NCBI GenBank assembly: GCA_002104905.1
Contig: MCFE01000291.1
Location: forward strand, 1-64,000
Source: Basidiobolus meristosporus CBS 931.73
Taxonomy: Eukaryota; Basidiobolomycota; Basidiobolomycetes; Basidiobolales; Basidiobolaceae
Direction of reading: 5' to 3'
DNA: 64,000 nucleotides
A program made the position numbers and the translations under genes. Shown in pieces: positions 33,453 to 43,225 of the stretch. Below the pieces are notes generated by a model, which was given only the letters and a program-made list of their open reading frames with translations, had not been told where the DNA came from and did no database searches. Within the stretch, counting starts at the first letter, position 1. Each line of letters starts with the position of its first letter.

Positions 33453-34895
33453 ATGAGCCTATTCAGACAACCCGTCCTTCGCACTGCCTCCTTAAACAGA
33501 GCCTTGTTCAGAAGCTCTCGTAGAACACTCTTCACAAAGAAGACTCCCAAAGTGGTAACTGCCGATGAAGCCGTCACTGTGGTAAAGGACAACGACCGCA
33601 TCTATTTGCATGGTGTCGCTGCTTTCCCCCGCGCTTTGTCTCTGGCTCTTGCCAAGCGTTACGCAGAGCTCAAGAACGTGGAATGTATCCATATCCACAT
33701 CGAATCCCCAAATCCCATGTGTGCGTTGACCGCTACTACCCAGATGGCCGACCAATTCCCCGTTCCCCCAACTGTCGAGGACATGAGAAAGGCTTTCTTC
33801 GTCAACAATTTCTTTGTTGGTCCCAACCAAAGAGCCGCCGTTCGTGAAGGCTACTCCAGCTACGTCCCATGCTTCTTGAGCGAATTGCCCAAACTGATGC
33901 GCAAGGACATTACTCGTCCCAATGTTGCCATGTTGAACGTCTCGCCTCCTAACAAGCATGGCTTCGTGTCGCTCGGTGTCGAAGCCTGTACTTCCATCGC
34001 TGCCATCGAGACTGCCGATATTGTAATTGCTCAAATCAATCCCAATATGCCACGCACCCACGGTGATGCATTGGTGAATATCAACCATTTCGATTACATT
34101 GTTCCTGATGTGGATGAGAAGCTGCCAGAGCATTTCAGCGGCTCGATGACCAACGCCGATCGTGAGATTGGAAGAATCATTGCTGGGTTGATTGATGATG
34201 GCTCCACACTTCAAATGGGTATCGGTGCCATCCCTAACGCGGTTCTCTCCTCGTTGACCAACCACAAGAACCTTGGTGTCCACACTGAGATGTTCCAAGA
34301 GGGTTTGATTCCTCTTATGGAGAAGGGCATCATCACCAACAGAAACAAGAAGTTCCTTCCAGGAAAGGTTGTCACCTCCTTTGTTGTTGGCAGCAAGCGC
34401 CTTTATGACTTCATTGATGACAACCCAGAGGTTGCTTTTGTTGACGTTAGTGTCACCAACGACCCAGTTGTTATCGCCAGTAATCCCAAGGTAGCCGCCA
34501 TTAACGCTGCTATTGAGGTTGACATTACCGGTCAAGTATGTGCTGACTCTGTAGGAACCAGACATATCTCCGGTGTTGGTGGCCAAGTTGACTTTGAACG
34601 TGGTGCTGCCATGAGCGAAGGTGGTGTTCCCATCATCTGCCTTCCTTCAACCACCAAGGTAAAGGGCAACCCCGAGGCTGTTGGTGAATCCAAGATCGTT
34701 TCCACCTTGAAATTGGGAGCTGGTGTAGTTACCTCCAGATACCATGCTCATTACATCGTCACTGAGTACGGCTATGCTTACCTATTCGGCAAGAACTTGA
34801 TGCAACGTGCCAGAGCAATGATCGACATTGCTCATCCTGATCACCGTGAGGAACTTCACAAGGCTGCATATGAACGCTTCAAGGTCCTCGTTTAA
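33453..34895 (+). CDS. Mitochondrial acetyl-CoA hydrolase / acetate:succinate CoA-transferase family enzyme
   Basis: Seen: intronless, 480 residues. The first ~30 (SLFRQPVLRTASLNRALF, RSSRRTLF) are Arg/Ser/Leu-rich without acids, a typical mitochondrial presequence. Family motifs are LQMGIGAIPNAVLSSL, GVHTEMFQEGLIPL (the Glu expected as the CoA-ester nucleophile), SGVGGQVDFERGAAMSEGG and IVTEYGYAYLFGKNL. Known: class-I CoA-transferases/acetyl-CoA hydrolases form a glutamyl-CoA intermediate. Eukaryotic members move CoA between acetate, succinate and propionate in mitochondria. Sequence character is closest to the shorter 4-hydroxybutyrate/ASCT-like branch rather than ~525-residue yeast Ach1; that is inference. 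Codon use is strongly biased to C-ending codons, unlike neighbours such as Cdc25, suggesting high expression. That bias also opens a 364-codon antisense frame. Confidence 0.93.
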   Translation: MSLFRQPVLRTASLNRALFRSSRRTLFTKKTPKVVTADEAVTVVKDNDRIYLHGVAAFPRALSLALAKRYAELKNVECIHIHIESPNPMCALTATTQMADQFPVPPTVEDMRKAFFVNNFFVGPNQRAAVREGYSSYVPCFLSELPKLMRKDITRPNVAMLNVSPPNKHGFVSLGVEACTSIAAIETADIVIAQINPNMPRTHGDALVNINHFDYIVPDVDEKLPEHFSGSMTNADREIGRIIAGLIDDGSTLQMGIGAIPNAVLSSLTNHKNLGVHTEMFQEGLIPLMEKGIITNRNKKFLPGKVVTSFVVGSKRLYDFIDDNPEVAFVDVSVTNDPVVIASNPKVAAINAAIEVDITGQVCADSVGTRHISGVGGQVDFERGAAMSEGGVPIICLPSTTKVKGNPEAVGESKIVSTLKLGAGVVTSRYHAHYIVTEYGYAYLFGKNLMQRARAMIDIAHPDHREELHKAAYERFKVLV

Positions 34896-36640
34896 AGAGA
34901 ACCCCTTCCCCTACCACGAGTCAATCTATCACCAATCCCTTGCATTCATTCATTGAAGTCAACCATCATATTGTAAAAAACACAGTCATTAAATCAATGA
35001 TCCCACAATACAACCATTGACACTCCTGATCGGAGTTAAGAAACTTGGATATATATAGATATGGATATAGCGATGTTGGAGCTCGTATGTTTAATCATTG
35101 GGGCATTGAGTGACTTCCGTAATACCTCAAACCTTACACAGGTAGTTTGCTTCGGGTAAGCTCACCGAAGTCCAGCAACATCCCTTTGGATCTCACACTC
35201 AAATTGTTGCAACGAGTGCAATCCACATACATCACACAAGGCTCTCCGAACAATAAAGGGGAAGAGCCCAGAAACCCTACAGTAGGCTCATCATGGTTCT
35301 GCCGTACACCACTCCAAGTGGATATTAAGCGCCTTTCCAGGAGGCTGATTCTTTCTATTGTATAGGATAGGGCAGGGAGAGTCGTTGCACATGTAGTTGA
35401 CTTGTTGGAATTTGAAAGATCAAAGATGATTTGTTGTGCTAGATGAACCGATCTCGAAACTTTTGGGTTCTGTATTGCACTTTTGCACCTCAGCTTATAT
35501 TTCTATGTACACTAGATGCCAACGTGCTTACATGAAATGTGGCACCGATATCGTTGGCCTGAAACATCTACTAATCAGTTTGGGGGCGAGGTGTGCATAC
35601 TCCATGCATTCATCCACAGTAGTCACCTATCAATATGGTAACAATTTCATCTAGACACCCCTAGTAGTAGTTTCAACCCGGGGTTTCTGCTGATCTTGTT
35701 GGTAATATAGTCATATGGTGTTGTGTTGATATTTCAACACACTTACCAGTAACTGTATAGCATTGCTCATACTGTTCAAAAAGTTTGGCTATGGTTCATG
35801 ATTTTATTCATGGGTTCAAAATCAGATTCCTTGATTCTGGTACGCCTGCCTTAAGGTTTCGTTAAATAGCCTCCCACTTTCCACCTCCACTACATATACT
35901 TCTAAAGTAGATGCATTCATATTTGCGTCATATTTTTGAGCTACAATATATGCCTCATTTACATGTAAATAACTGGCATCCCATATACCATTTGTAGTTA
36001 CTAGTTTTCCACCTAAATAATTTGTGTACCAGAACTCTTCCTTTATAATTGCACAAATCTTGCATATTATTGTAGACCTCAGTTTGTATAATGTATACAA
36101 ATTCCCCGAATATTCCGGGGATTACCAGTAATTTCTGAATCATCCTAAAGATACCCAAACCTCACAGCTTTGGGGGCTTCACTCAATAACTATATGCTTA
36201 AATTCGACTCAAGAGCACAAAAAGCAAGAATCACACTTTCTAACCATAATTTCAACCACATCCATTATCATAACATTCCACCAGCAGAGCTTGCTCAGTG
36301 TACATTCTAGAACTGCAGCCTGAAAATCTGGTTTCTCTCTGCGTGATGGTATTCCAAGTACTAAATTCTAGACTTTTGGTGGGGTCATCAACTAGCACAT
36401 TAAATACATGGAAGTCTTGGCCAGCATTTTTACAAAAATTCTGATTCTTATTACTGCTTACCAGCTCAATCAATCTACTGATAAAAGCCACATGATTGCA
36501 CGGCTCACAATCACTCCCATATCTCTTAGCCATGATGCTACACTAACAGCCATAAACTATAGTCTGGCTATTGCATCAGAGAGCAGGAGCAGCTTATCTT
36601 CAAATATTGGAGATAAAACATAATTACACAAGCTATTGAT
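34896..36640. other. Intergenic with weak minus-strand open frames
   Basis: No supported gene. Minus-strand frames at 36533-36252 (93 codons) and 36100-35822 (92 codons) are longer than their AT-rich context suggests and read as plausible protein (for example LVTTNGIWDASYLHVNEAY). They cannot be joined by canonical introns in one frame and match no family I recognise. They could be remnants of a gene disrupted by the adjoining LTR-rich block. The Ach1-like 3' UTR occupies the first ~150 bp. Confidence 0.3.
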
Positions 36641-36910
36641 TGCATTGTTGACAAGTTTTGCCAATATTACAGGTAATTGGACAAATAGTTGAGTAAGTAG
36701 TTTTCACTTAATAACTCATAATGTGTAAAAGTGAAGCTTATACTTCTTCAAGGTCTTGGCAGAACAAACACAGAGAATATGCGGAGAAAATGCTTAGGAT
36801 TATGTGTGCAGTGTTTGGGGGCTTTTGGTGAGCTTTGATGTCTATGACACCTACAATGTTAGCAAAAATATTCCATGTGCATTTCAATATATATTTGGGC
36901 TGGAAATGGT
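36640..36910 (-). repeat. Diverged copia LTR relic
   Basis: taagtagttttcacttaataactcataatgtgtaaaagtgaa and the following caaggtcttggcag...gtgtgcagtgtttgggggctttt follow the order of the LTR at 41875-42224 with many substitutions. Boundaries are approximate and no duplication is visible. Confidence 0.6.
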
Positions 36911-37537
36911 ATATTTCATTAGCTTTAGTCCAAATGGTCATGCTAATGTATGCTTTTATGTATTGATACAAACCTAGCAATAAATCACACAATATCACTT
37001 CCCTGCTGAAAACTCTCAGTACTTAATAGCAAATATCCTGAGTGCTTTCATATATCTGAGAATTTTGAGTTTACACCCAGATCTTCCATTAACTTTTTTG
37101 GTCAGATTCTTGGAGATATTGAAATTGGTTGGGAGAATAGGTAGACTATGTGGTTTTCACTTGGTAACTTACTGAATGTAAATGTAGTATATATGTTATT
37201 ACATGGTTTTGGCAAAATAAGTATGTAGAATATGCTTGGGAAGGTCCCAAGAGCATATTTGCAAAGCTTGGGGCTGTTTGAGCAACTCTGAGAAATCTCA
37301 TGTTCTGGGTACCTGATATTTTGGCAAAAACATTTCAAGTAAGTCTAACAAGGAATTTGATCAGAATTCTCTAAGATATGTATGTTATAAGAGTCTTGGA
37401 GATATTGGAAGTGATTGGGAGGACAAGTAGATTATGTGGTTTTCACTTAATGATTTATTGAATGTAAAAGTAGTATTTATACTTTTACCTGATCTTGGCA
37501 TTACAAACACGTATAATAGGTTAAGGAAGGTCCCAAG

Positions 37538-37887
37538 TGTTGTAAGAGTCTTGGAGATATTGGAAGTGATTTGGAGAACAAGTAGATTATGTGGTTTTCA
37601 CTTAATGATTTATTGAATGTAAAAGTAGTATTTATACTTTTACATGGTCTTGGCATTACAAACATGTAGAATAGGCTAAGGAAGGTCCCAAGAACATGTG
37701 TACAAAGTTTGGGGCTGTTTGGACAACTTTGAGAATTTTCATGTTCTGGGTACCTGGTATTTTGGTGAAAATATTCTAAGTAAATCCCGACAAGGAATTT
37801 GGTCAGTATTCTCTAGGATTTGAAGGTGATGATCTAAGTGACTAAGTTAGGTGAATATTTAGGTGGAAAATACGAATTTTTACAACA
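37538..37887 (-). repeat. 3' LTR of the intact copia element
   Basis: 350 bp, flush against the polypurine tract at 37888. It contains TATAAATA (complement of 37629-37636) and, a little downstream in element sense, AATAAA. These are candidate promoter and polyadenylation signals. Confidence 0.95.
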
Positions 37888-37896
37888 CTCCCACTC
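37888..37896 (-). promoter_or_regulatory. Polypurine tract
   Basis: GAGTGGGAG in element sense lies immediately next to the 3' LTR and two bases after the polyprotein stop codon. This is the expected plus-strand primer position. Confidence 0.75.
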
Positions 37897-37898
37897 AG

Positions 37899-40800
37899 CT
37901 AAATGTTCATACTGACTAGTCCTAATTTTGACCTAAAATATTCAAACTTGTCTCTAGCTAATGGTTTGGTAAATATGTCTGCAATCATTTCATCTGTAGG
38001 ACAGTAAACTAAGCTAACTAAGTTATTCTCTATAGCTTCACGTATGAAATGATGTCTAATATCTATGTGCTTGGTTCTAGCATGAAAAGTTGGATTTCTA
38101 CCTAATTGTATACATCCTTGATTATCTTGAAATAAAGTAATAGGCGTTTTTTGACACAGGCCTAAATCTGTAAAGAGCTTTCTTAACCACATTGCTTCTT
38201 TTGTAGCTTCACAGGCTGCCATATACTCTGCCTCTGTAGTAGAAAGTGCTACGGTTGGTTGCTTTCTTGAATTCCATGAAATGGCTCCTTTACAGTAAAG
38301 AAAGGTGTATCCTGTGGTGGATCTTCTGTCTTCTAAATTTTGTCCCCAATCAGCATCAGAGTATCCCACAAGATCCTGTTCTGAATCCTTATAAGTGTAT
38401 CTTAAGCAGATATCAGCAGTTCCTTTTAGGTATCTAAAAATCCGCTTAACTGCTGCAATATGATCAGATCCATAATTCTGATTATGTTGGCTGACAACTC
38501 CCACTGAATATGAGATATCTGGACGTGTTCCAAGCATGATATACATCAGACTGCCGACCATAGATTGATAAGGAAAGTCAGGGCTTTCAGATGGCACCAA
38601 GCTCTCTTGATTTGGTTGAGTTTTGACCAAGTTAAGGTTTGTCTCCATTGGGGTAGCTGCTGGTTTACAGTCTTCCATTTTGTACTTCTTTAGTATATCT
38701 TGAATATACTTGGATTGACTTAGGGTAATAGTCTGGGTACTTCTGTCTATGGAGAACTTAATCCCTAAGTAGTAACTAAGTTCTCCTAGATCGGACATCT
38801 TGAACTCCTTAGATAGGCTGGATTTAGTCTCTTCCAATGTTTCTAGGTTATTGGCGGCTATAATAAGATCATCCACATATAGAGCTAATAGAACTGGATT
38901 TGCTCTATCTGGCTTATAGTATATACTATAGTCAGCATTACTCCTTTTGAAACTCAAAGATTCCAAATAAGAATCTATCTTGCAATTCCAGGCTCTCAGG
39001 GATTGTTTGAGACCATATAGTGACTTTTTAAGCTTGCAGACCAAATGGGGGTTATCTTGGTCAACAAACCCATCAGGCTGGTCCATATACACGTCCTCAT
39101 CAAGTTCTCCATTCAAAAATGCAGTTTTTACATCCATTTGATGAATAAAAAACTTATATTTGGCTGCAATAGCCAATATTAATCTGATGGAATTAAACTT
39201 GGCTACCGGTGCAAAGGTCTCAGTATAGTCAAGTCCTTTTGTTTGAGAGTATCCTTTGGCTACAAGTCTTGCTTTGTATCTTTCAATTGTACCATCAGCC
39301 TTGTATTTTGTCTTGAAGACCCATCTGCATCCAATTGATTTTTGGTTGATTGGTAATTTGACTAAGTCCCAAGTTTGATTTTCCATCAGTGCCTGATATT
39401 CCTCAGTCATTGCAGATCTCCAAAACTTCATCTGAGGGCTATTTAGGGCCTCCTTTACAGTCTGTGGCTCATCAACATGGACTGAATAGGCATAGGCTAA
39501 GTTTGTACCCTCATTGATATAGTAATTTGGGCTATTTCTTGTCTGATTGGATCTCCGGGCATTTGGTACTGGAATGATCACTTCTGGGATATTCCTGGGC
39601 ACTGATTCTGGCTGAACCACGGTTGTAGAGTCCTCTGGAGTGAAAAAATTTTCATTGTTTTGCTCTGATTCAATCCTGACAATTGGTGGACTTGAGATCA
39701 GATTTTTATCATCATCTGATGTCATTTTTTGTGAAAATTTTGAATTTTCATCAAACAACACATCCCTGGACTTGATCAGCTTCTTTGCTTTGGTATTGTA
39801 GAGTCTGTATGCCTTACTCTCATTGCAGTAGCCCAAAAATATGCATTTTACACTTTTTGGCTCAAATTTTGACTGATTTCCGGCCAGTTTTTTGGCATAT
39901 GCTGTACACCCAAATATTCTTAGATGTTCTGCACTTGGTCTGTATCCATACCATGCTTCAAATGGAGTAGAATCACAAAGTATTCTGTTATAACTCCTAT
40001 TTTTAAGATATACAGCAGTGGCAACTGATTCCGCCCAAAAATCATAGGATAATTTTTGATCATGGATCATAGATCTTGCCATATCAATTATTGATCTGTT
40101 AGCTTGTTCTGCTACTCCATTTTGCTGTGGGGAGTATGGTACAGTAGTCTCTTGCTTTATCCCATGAATTTTGCAGAAGTGGATGAAGAGTTTTGAGGTA
40201 TATTCTCCACCATTGTCAGAGCGTATTTTCTTGATTTTTTCACCAGTTTCTCTCTCCACCATGGCTTTAAACTCCCTGAGCTTAGACAGAGCTTCTTCCT
40301 TTCTCTCCATGAAGTAGACCCATGTGTATCTTGTATAATCATCAATAAAAGTGATTAAATACTTCATCCCGCCTAAGGATAAATTTTGCATAGGTTCACA
40401 CAGATCTGAGTGAATTAGATCTAATTTTTTCTTAGTTTTGATTAACCCAGAGCTCTTGAACGGTTGTCTGGCTTGTTTCCCATATATGCAGGCTTCACAG
40501 TGCTCCAAAATAGCTGGGGGATCAATTTTCACTCCAGAAATTAGCTGATCTTTGATCATTTTACGCAAATAATCAAAATTGATGTGTCCAAATCTCCTGT
40601 GCCAAAGCATTGGTGTTTCTTCATTTAAGTTACTTATATTGGCTTCCAGATATGATGGAATATAAGTCAACTTGTATAGGTTCTGATCTCTGATGCCCGA
40701 AGCAATATGAGCACCATTTTGATCAGTGATCCTGCATCCAGAATTGTCAAAACTGAAACTGAGTCCTTCTGCTGTGGCCTTGCTTACAGAGAGTAGGTTC

Positions 40801-41870
40801 TTGGCTATTTCTGGTACATAGAGTACTTCTTTAAAGGTCAGTGTATGGCTTCCTTCACTGCTTCTAAGGTTTACTTGGATAGTTCCTTCTCCCACTGCAT
40901 CAAGTGTTCTATCGTCACCCATGAAAACCTTCTTAATTGGAATTTCTTGATATTGGGTAAAAAGTTCTTTTTGGTGTGTAAAGTGTTGAGAACCTCCAGA
41001 GTCAATATACCACGTCTGAGAATCCTTGTTTGTGGTCATATTTAGTGCAGATATGAATAGTCTATCTTCAGTTGTTGCAGCATTTCCATATTCAGGCTTC
41101 TTTTGCTGATAATCTCTCTTTTTGAAACACCGGTCTGATGTGTGTCCTTTCCTTTCACAGTAGTTGCAAAATAGGTTGCTGTTGCCTTTGTAGGGTCTTG
41201 GGTACCTCCTTTGTTGGTTATCATTGCTTATTAAAGCATTTTCTTCTTCCTTCTTATTGGTGCTTGATTTTCTTAATTCTTCATCCAGGAGCCTTCCATA
41301 TATGTAATTTAAGGTCAAATCTTCAGTTCTGGACTCTAGGGCTGATACAAGGCCCTGAAACTCATCTGTCAGGCTATTCAGGATGGTAACTATCACATCC
41401 TCATCAGTAGTTGGTACGCCCACAGATTTCATCTCATCTACCAGCAGGGTAATTCTGTTAATTAGATTTTTCATTTCTTCTCCTGGCAGCATCTTTGTAG
41501 TAAAGAATTTTCTTCTCAGATACATTTTCTTGGCAGCTGAACATGACTGGTAGGTGTCTTCTAATGCCTTCCAGGCATTCTTTGCCGTTTTTGCTCTTGC
41601 GCATTGAATTAGCAATTTGTCCTTGACATTAAGGCAAATGCAGTTAAAGGCACTTTGTTCTTTCTTCTGGTACTTTAAGGCTTCCTCTCCCACGTTTTTA
41701 GCAGGGCATTCTTCTCCCATGACAATATCCCAAAGGCCTCTTTCTTGCAGCAGCATCTTCATCTTCACCTTCCACACTTGGTAGTTAGATCCATCCAACT
41801 TTTCAGCAGAGGGAAAAATTCCAGTAATAGCAGTAGTAGACATTGCAGAGAGTGACAGCTTGGGGCTCAT
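37899..41870 (-). CDS. Copia Gag-Pol polyprotein, intact
   Basis: 1323 residues from the ATG in the primer-binding site, without stops. Order, in element sense: copia-type Gag (UBN2-like; DGSNYQVWKVKMKMLLQERG); CCHC knuckle CNYCERKGHTSDRC (41169-41127); protease WYIDSGGSQHF (DSG near 41003-40994); GAG-pre-integrase His/Cys region (LWHRRFGHINFDYL, HCEACIYGKQ); integrase with HSDLCEP, IRSDNGGEY and NGVAEQANR supplying Asp-Asp-Glu; reverse transcriptase with QMDVKTAFLNGELDEDVYM and YVDDL (near 38880-38869); RNase H with YSDADWG, LSTTEAEYM and QDNQGC. The protease-integrase-RT-RNase H order defines Ty1/copia. KQSLRAWN stands where most relatives have KQAPRAWY; its effect is unknown. Gag and Pol are in one frame with no frameshift site. 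Confidence 0.96.
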   Translation of the reverse strand: MSPKLSLSAMSTTAITGIFPSAEKLDGSNYQVWKVKMKMLLQERGLWDIVMGEECPAKNVGEEALKYQKKEQSAFNCICLNVKDKLLIQCARAKTAKNAWKALEDTYQSCSAAKKMYLRRKFFTTKMLPGEEMKNLINRITLLVDEMKSVGVPTTDEDVIVTILNSLTDEFQGLVSALESRTEDLTLNYIYGRLLDEELRKSSTNKKEEENALISNDNQQRRYPRPYKGNSNLFCNYCERKGHTSDRCFKKRDYQQKKPEYGNAATTEDRLFISALNMTTNKDSQTWYIDSGGSQHFTHQKELFTQYQEIPIKKVFMGDDRTLDAVGEGTIQVNLRSSEGSHTLTFKEVLYVPEIAKNLLSVSKATAEGLSFSFDNSGCRITDQNGAHIASGIRDQNLYKLTYIPSYLEANISNLNEETPMLWHRRFGHINFDYLRKMIKDQLISGVKIDPPAILEHCEACIYGKQARQPFKSSGLIKTKKKLDLIHSDLCEPMQNLSLGGMKYLITFIDDYTRYTWVYFMERKEEALSKLREFKAMVERETGEKIKKIRSDNGGEYTSKLFIHFCKIHGIKQETTVPYSPQQNGVAEQANRSIIDMARSMIHDQKLSYDFWAESVATAVYLKNRSYNRILCDSTPFEAWYGYRPSAEHLRIFGCTAYAKKLAGNQSKFEPKSVKCIFLGYCNESKAYRLYNTKAKKLIKSRDVLFDENSKFSQKMTSDDDKNLISSPPIVRIESEQNNENFFTPEDSTTVVQPESVPRNIPEVIIPVPNARRSNQTRNSPNYYINEGTNLAYAYSVHVDEPQTVKEALNSPQMKFWRSAMTEEYQALMENQTWDLVKLPINQKSIGCRWVFKTKYKADGTIERYKARLVAKGYSQTKGLDYTETFAPVAKFNSIRLILAIAAKYKFFIHQMDVKTAFLNGELDEDVYMDQPDGFVDQDNPHLVCKLKKSLYGLKQSLRAWNCKIDSYLESLSFKRSNADYSIYYKPDRANPVLLALYVDDLIIAANNLETLEETKSSLSKEFKMSDLGELSYYLGIKFSIDRSTQTITLSQSKYIQDILKKYKMEDCKPAATPMETNLNLVKTQPNQESLVPSESPDFPYQSMVGSLMYIMLGTRPDISYSVGVVSQHNQNYGSDHIAAVKRIFRYLKGTADICLRYTYKDSEQDLVGYSDADWGQNLEDRRSTTGYTFLYCKGAISWNSRKQPTVALSTTEAEYMAACEATKEAMWLRKLFTDLGLCQKTPITLFQDNQGCIQLGRNPTFHARTKHIDIRHHFIREAIENNLVSLVYCPTDEMIADIFTKPLARDKFEYFRSKLGLVSMNI

Positions 41871-41874
41871 AACC
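41862..41874 (-). promoter_or_regulatory. Primer-binding site, half initiator-tRNA(Met) type
   Basis: Directly abutting the 5' LTR, the element-sense sequence is GGTTATGAGCCCC. It is complementary to the anticodon-loop side of tRNA-Met (GGGCTCATAACC, with CAT anticodon), not to a tRNA 3' end. Drosophila copia and yeast Ty5 prime from a half-tRNA in the same way. The ATG at 41870-41868 inside this site is the first in-frame start of the polyprotein downstream of the likely transcription start. Confidence 0.8.
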
Positions 41875-42224
41875 TGTTGTAAGAGTCTTGGAGATATTGG
41901 AAGTGACTTGGAGAATAAGTAGATTATGTGGTTTTCACTTAATGATTTATTGAATGTAAAAGTAGTATTTATACTTTTACATGGTCTTGGCATTACAAAC
42001 ATGTAGAATAGATTAAGGAAGGTCCCAAGAACATGTGTGCAAAGTTTGGGGCTGTTTGGACAACTTTGAGAATTTTCATGTTCTGGGTACCTGGTATTTT
42101 GGTGAAAATATTCTAAGTAAATCCCGACAAGGAATTTGGTCAGTATTCTCTAGGATTTGAAGGTGATGATCTAAGTGACTAAGTTAGGTGAATATTTAGG
42201 TGGAAAATACGAATTTTTACAACA
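41875..42224 (-). repeat. 5' LTR of the intact copia element
   Basis: 350 bp. The promoter-like TATAAATA lies at complement 41966-41973 and AATAAA at complement 41946-41951. The transcript would start downstream of this, leaving roughly 70 nt or less before the LTR end. The open frame of the polyprotein extends into the LTR to 42002, but that ATG is upstream of the expected transcription start. Confidence 0.93.
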
Positions 42225-42471
42225 CCAAAAACATGTGTGCAAAGTTTGGGGCTGTTTGAACAACTTATCAAATTTTCATGTTCTGGGTAAATATTCTGAG
42301 TAAATCCCGACAAGGAATTTGGTCAGTATTCTCTAGGATTTGAAGGTAGTGATCTAAGTGACTAAGTTAGGTGAATATTTAGGTGGAAATATGAATTTTT
42401 ACAACAATGTAGACTACAATTTAAGTAACTAAGTTGGTGGAATATTTAGGTGTAATTATAAGACATACAAC

Positions 42472-43225
42472 TTTGTCACTTATATCATTTTCTGTGAACT
42501 TCACTACTGGTCAAATTCCTTTGTTGTTTGATTTTCCATAGTTTGGTCAAAATGTCAAGCACATAGTGCACGTAGGTTAAATACAATGCCTAATAGACAC
42601 CAAAATCTGTACATGTACTTCTGCAACCTCTAAAGCATACCATACAGGCTTATTTTGCCAAGATCATGGAGAAGTATGGAGACCACTTTTTATTCCAAAG
42701 ATCATCAAGTGAGAGCCACATCACCTTGTTACTTCTGTTACTTGGGATATCTCCATGGCTGTGATATCACCATGATATTTTATTTATAGTTGTCAAGATA
42801 CTGTCAATATTTGGCAGAGCTTGTAGAGTATATCAATTTTGTTGTAATCATTTAACTTTCACCTAAACCACTCAAATATTCCCTAAGAAACAAAATCAAG
42901 AAAAGGCCAGCAGAGTACCATCATAATGATAGCTAAATTCCCAGTATCGCAAATATGACAACTCTCCATATCTCAGGTACCAGCTGTTGGGCACACCAGC
43001 AGATAAATTCTCTTGAAGGAGACTATGCCAACTTGCAATCAGACCAAACTTGGCAATCAGCTGATTACAACTTATGCCAAAAATTGCAACTAAAAGTTTA
43101 AGGACAAAACACCAGCTAAATACCAGCAAAATATCATTGGAATACCAGCTGAAAAGCAGATGAGTTGCAAGTTTGAGAGTCTTCATTAGGATTGTAATAT
43201 TATACTGGGCTTATTACTAAGTTTT
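42472..43225. other. Non-coding flank with degenerate CCAGC-type repeats
   Basis: No gene recognised. Between about 42900 and 43170 the words ACCAGC, CCAGCA and CAGCTG recur irregularly (ggtaccagctgttgg, acaccagcagat, acaccagctaaa, taccagcaaaat, taccagctgaaa). This leaves a 96-codon minus-strand frame with repeated Tyr/Trp/Ser that I regard as non-coding. Confidence 0.4.

Larger units (their letters stand above)
37538..42224 (-). mobile_element. Full-length Ty1/copia LTR retrotransposon
   Basis: 4687 bp. LTRs at 37538-37887 (3' LTR in element sense) and 41875-42224 (5' LTR) are each 350 bp with TGTTGTAA...TTACAACA inverted ends. By hand they differ at five positions, all transitions, so insertion is fairly recent. 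The flanking 5 bp are CCAAG (37533-37537) and CCAAA (42225-42229), a target duplication with one mismatch. The target is the middle of an older LTR of the same family. A single open frame spans the interior, with PBS and polypurine tract in place. All parts needed for autonomous transposition appear present. Confidence 0.96.
37383..42406 (-). repeat. Middle-generation solo LTR, interrupted by the intact copia element
   Basis: 37383-37537 (start TGTTATAAGAGTC) and 42225-42406 (end TTTTTACAACA) together form one LTR, minus a ~17-bp deletion near 42289. The identical 5-bp duplication ATGTA lies at 37378-37382 and 42407-42411. It has no internal region of its own, so it was already a solo LTR when the full-length element inserted into it. 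Confidence 0.9.
37096..42471 (-). repeat. Oldest LTR of a three-level nest (split into two parts)
   Basis: 37096-37382 and 42412-42471 are the two halves of one strongly diverged LTR; the 3' half starts gactacaatttaagtaactaag. The middle-generation LTR interrupts it and carries the duplicated ATGTA. Joined, the halves make about 345 bp, the normal LTR length of the family. No outer target-site duplication is discernible. Confidence 0.8.

Noticed and set aside
33492-34586. 364-codon open frame antisense to the Ach1-like gene
   Set aside because: It is a mirror of the strongly biased codon use of the sense gene. The product is repetitive in Gly, Asn and Val and matches no family.
41871-42002. 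Polyprotein start at 42002 inside the LTR
   Set aside because: The frame is open there, but it lies upstream of the LTR's TATA/AATAAA signals, so that ATG is probably not in the mRNA. The ATG at 41870 is preferred.
42896-43186. 96-codon frame in the degenerate CCAGC repeats
   Set aside because: Composition reflects the repeat, there is no homology, and it is surrounded by LTR debris.
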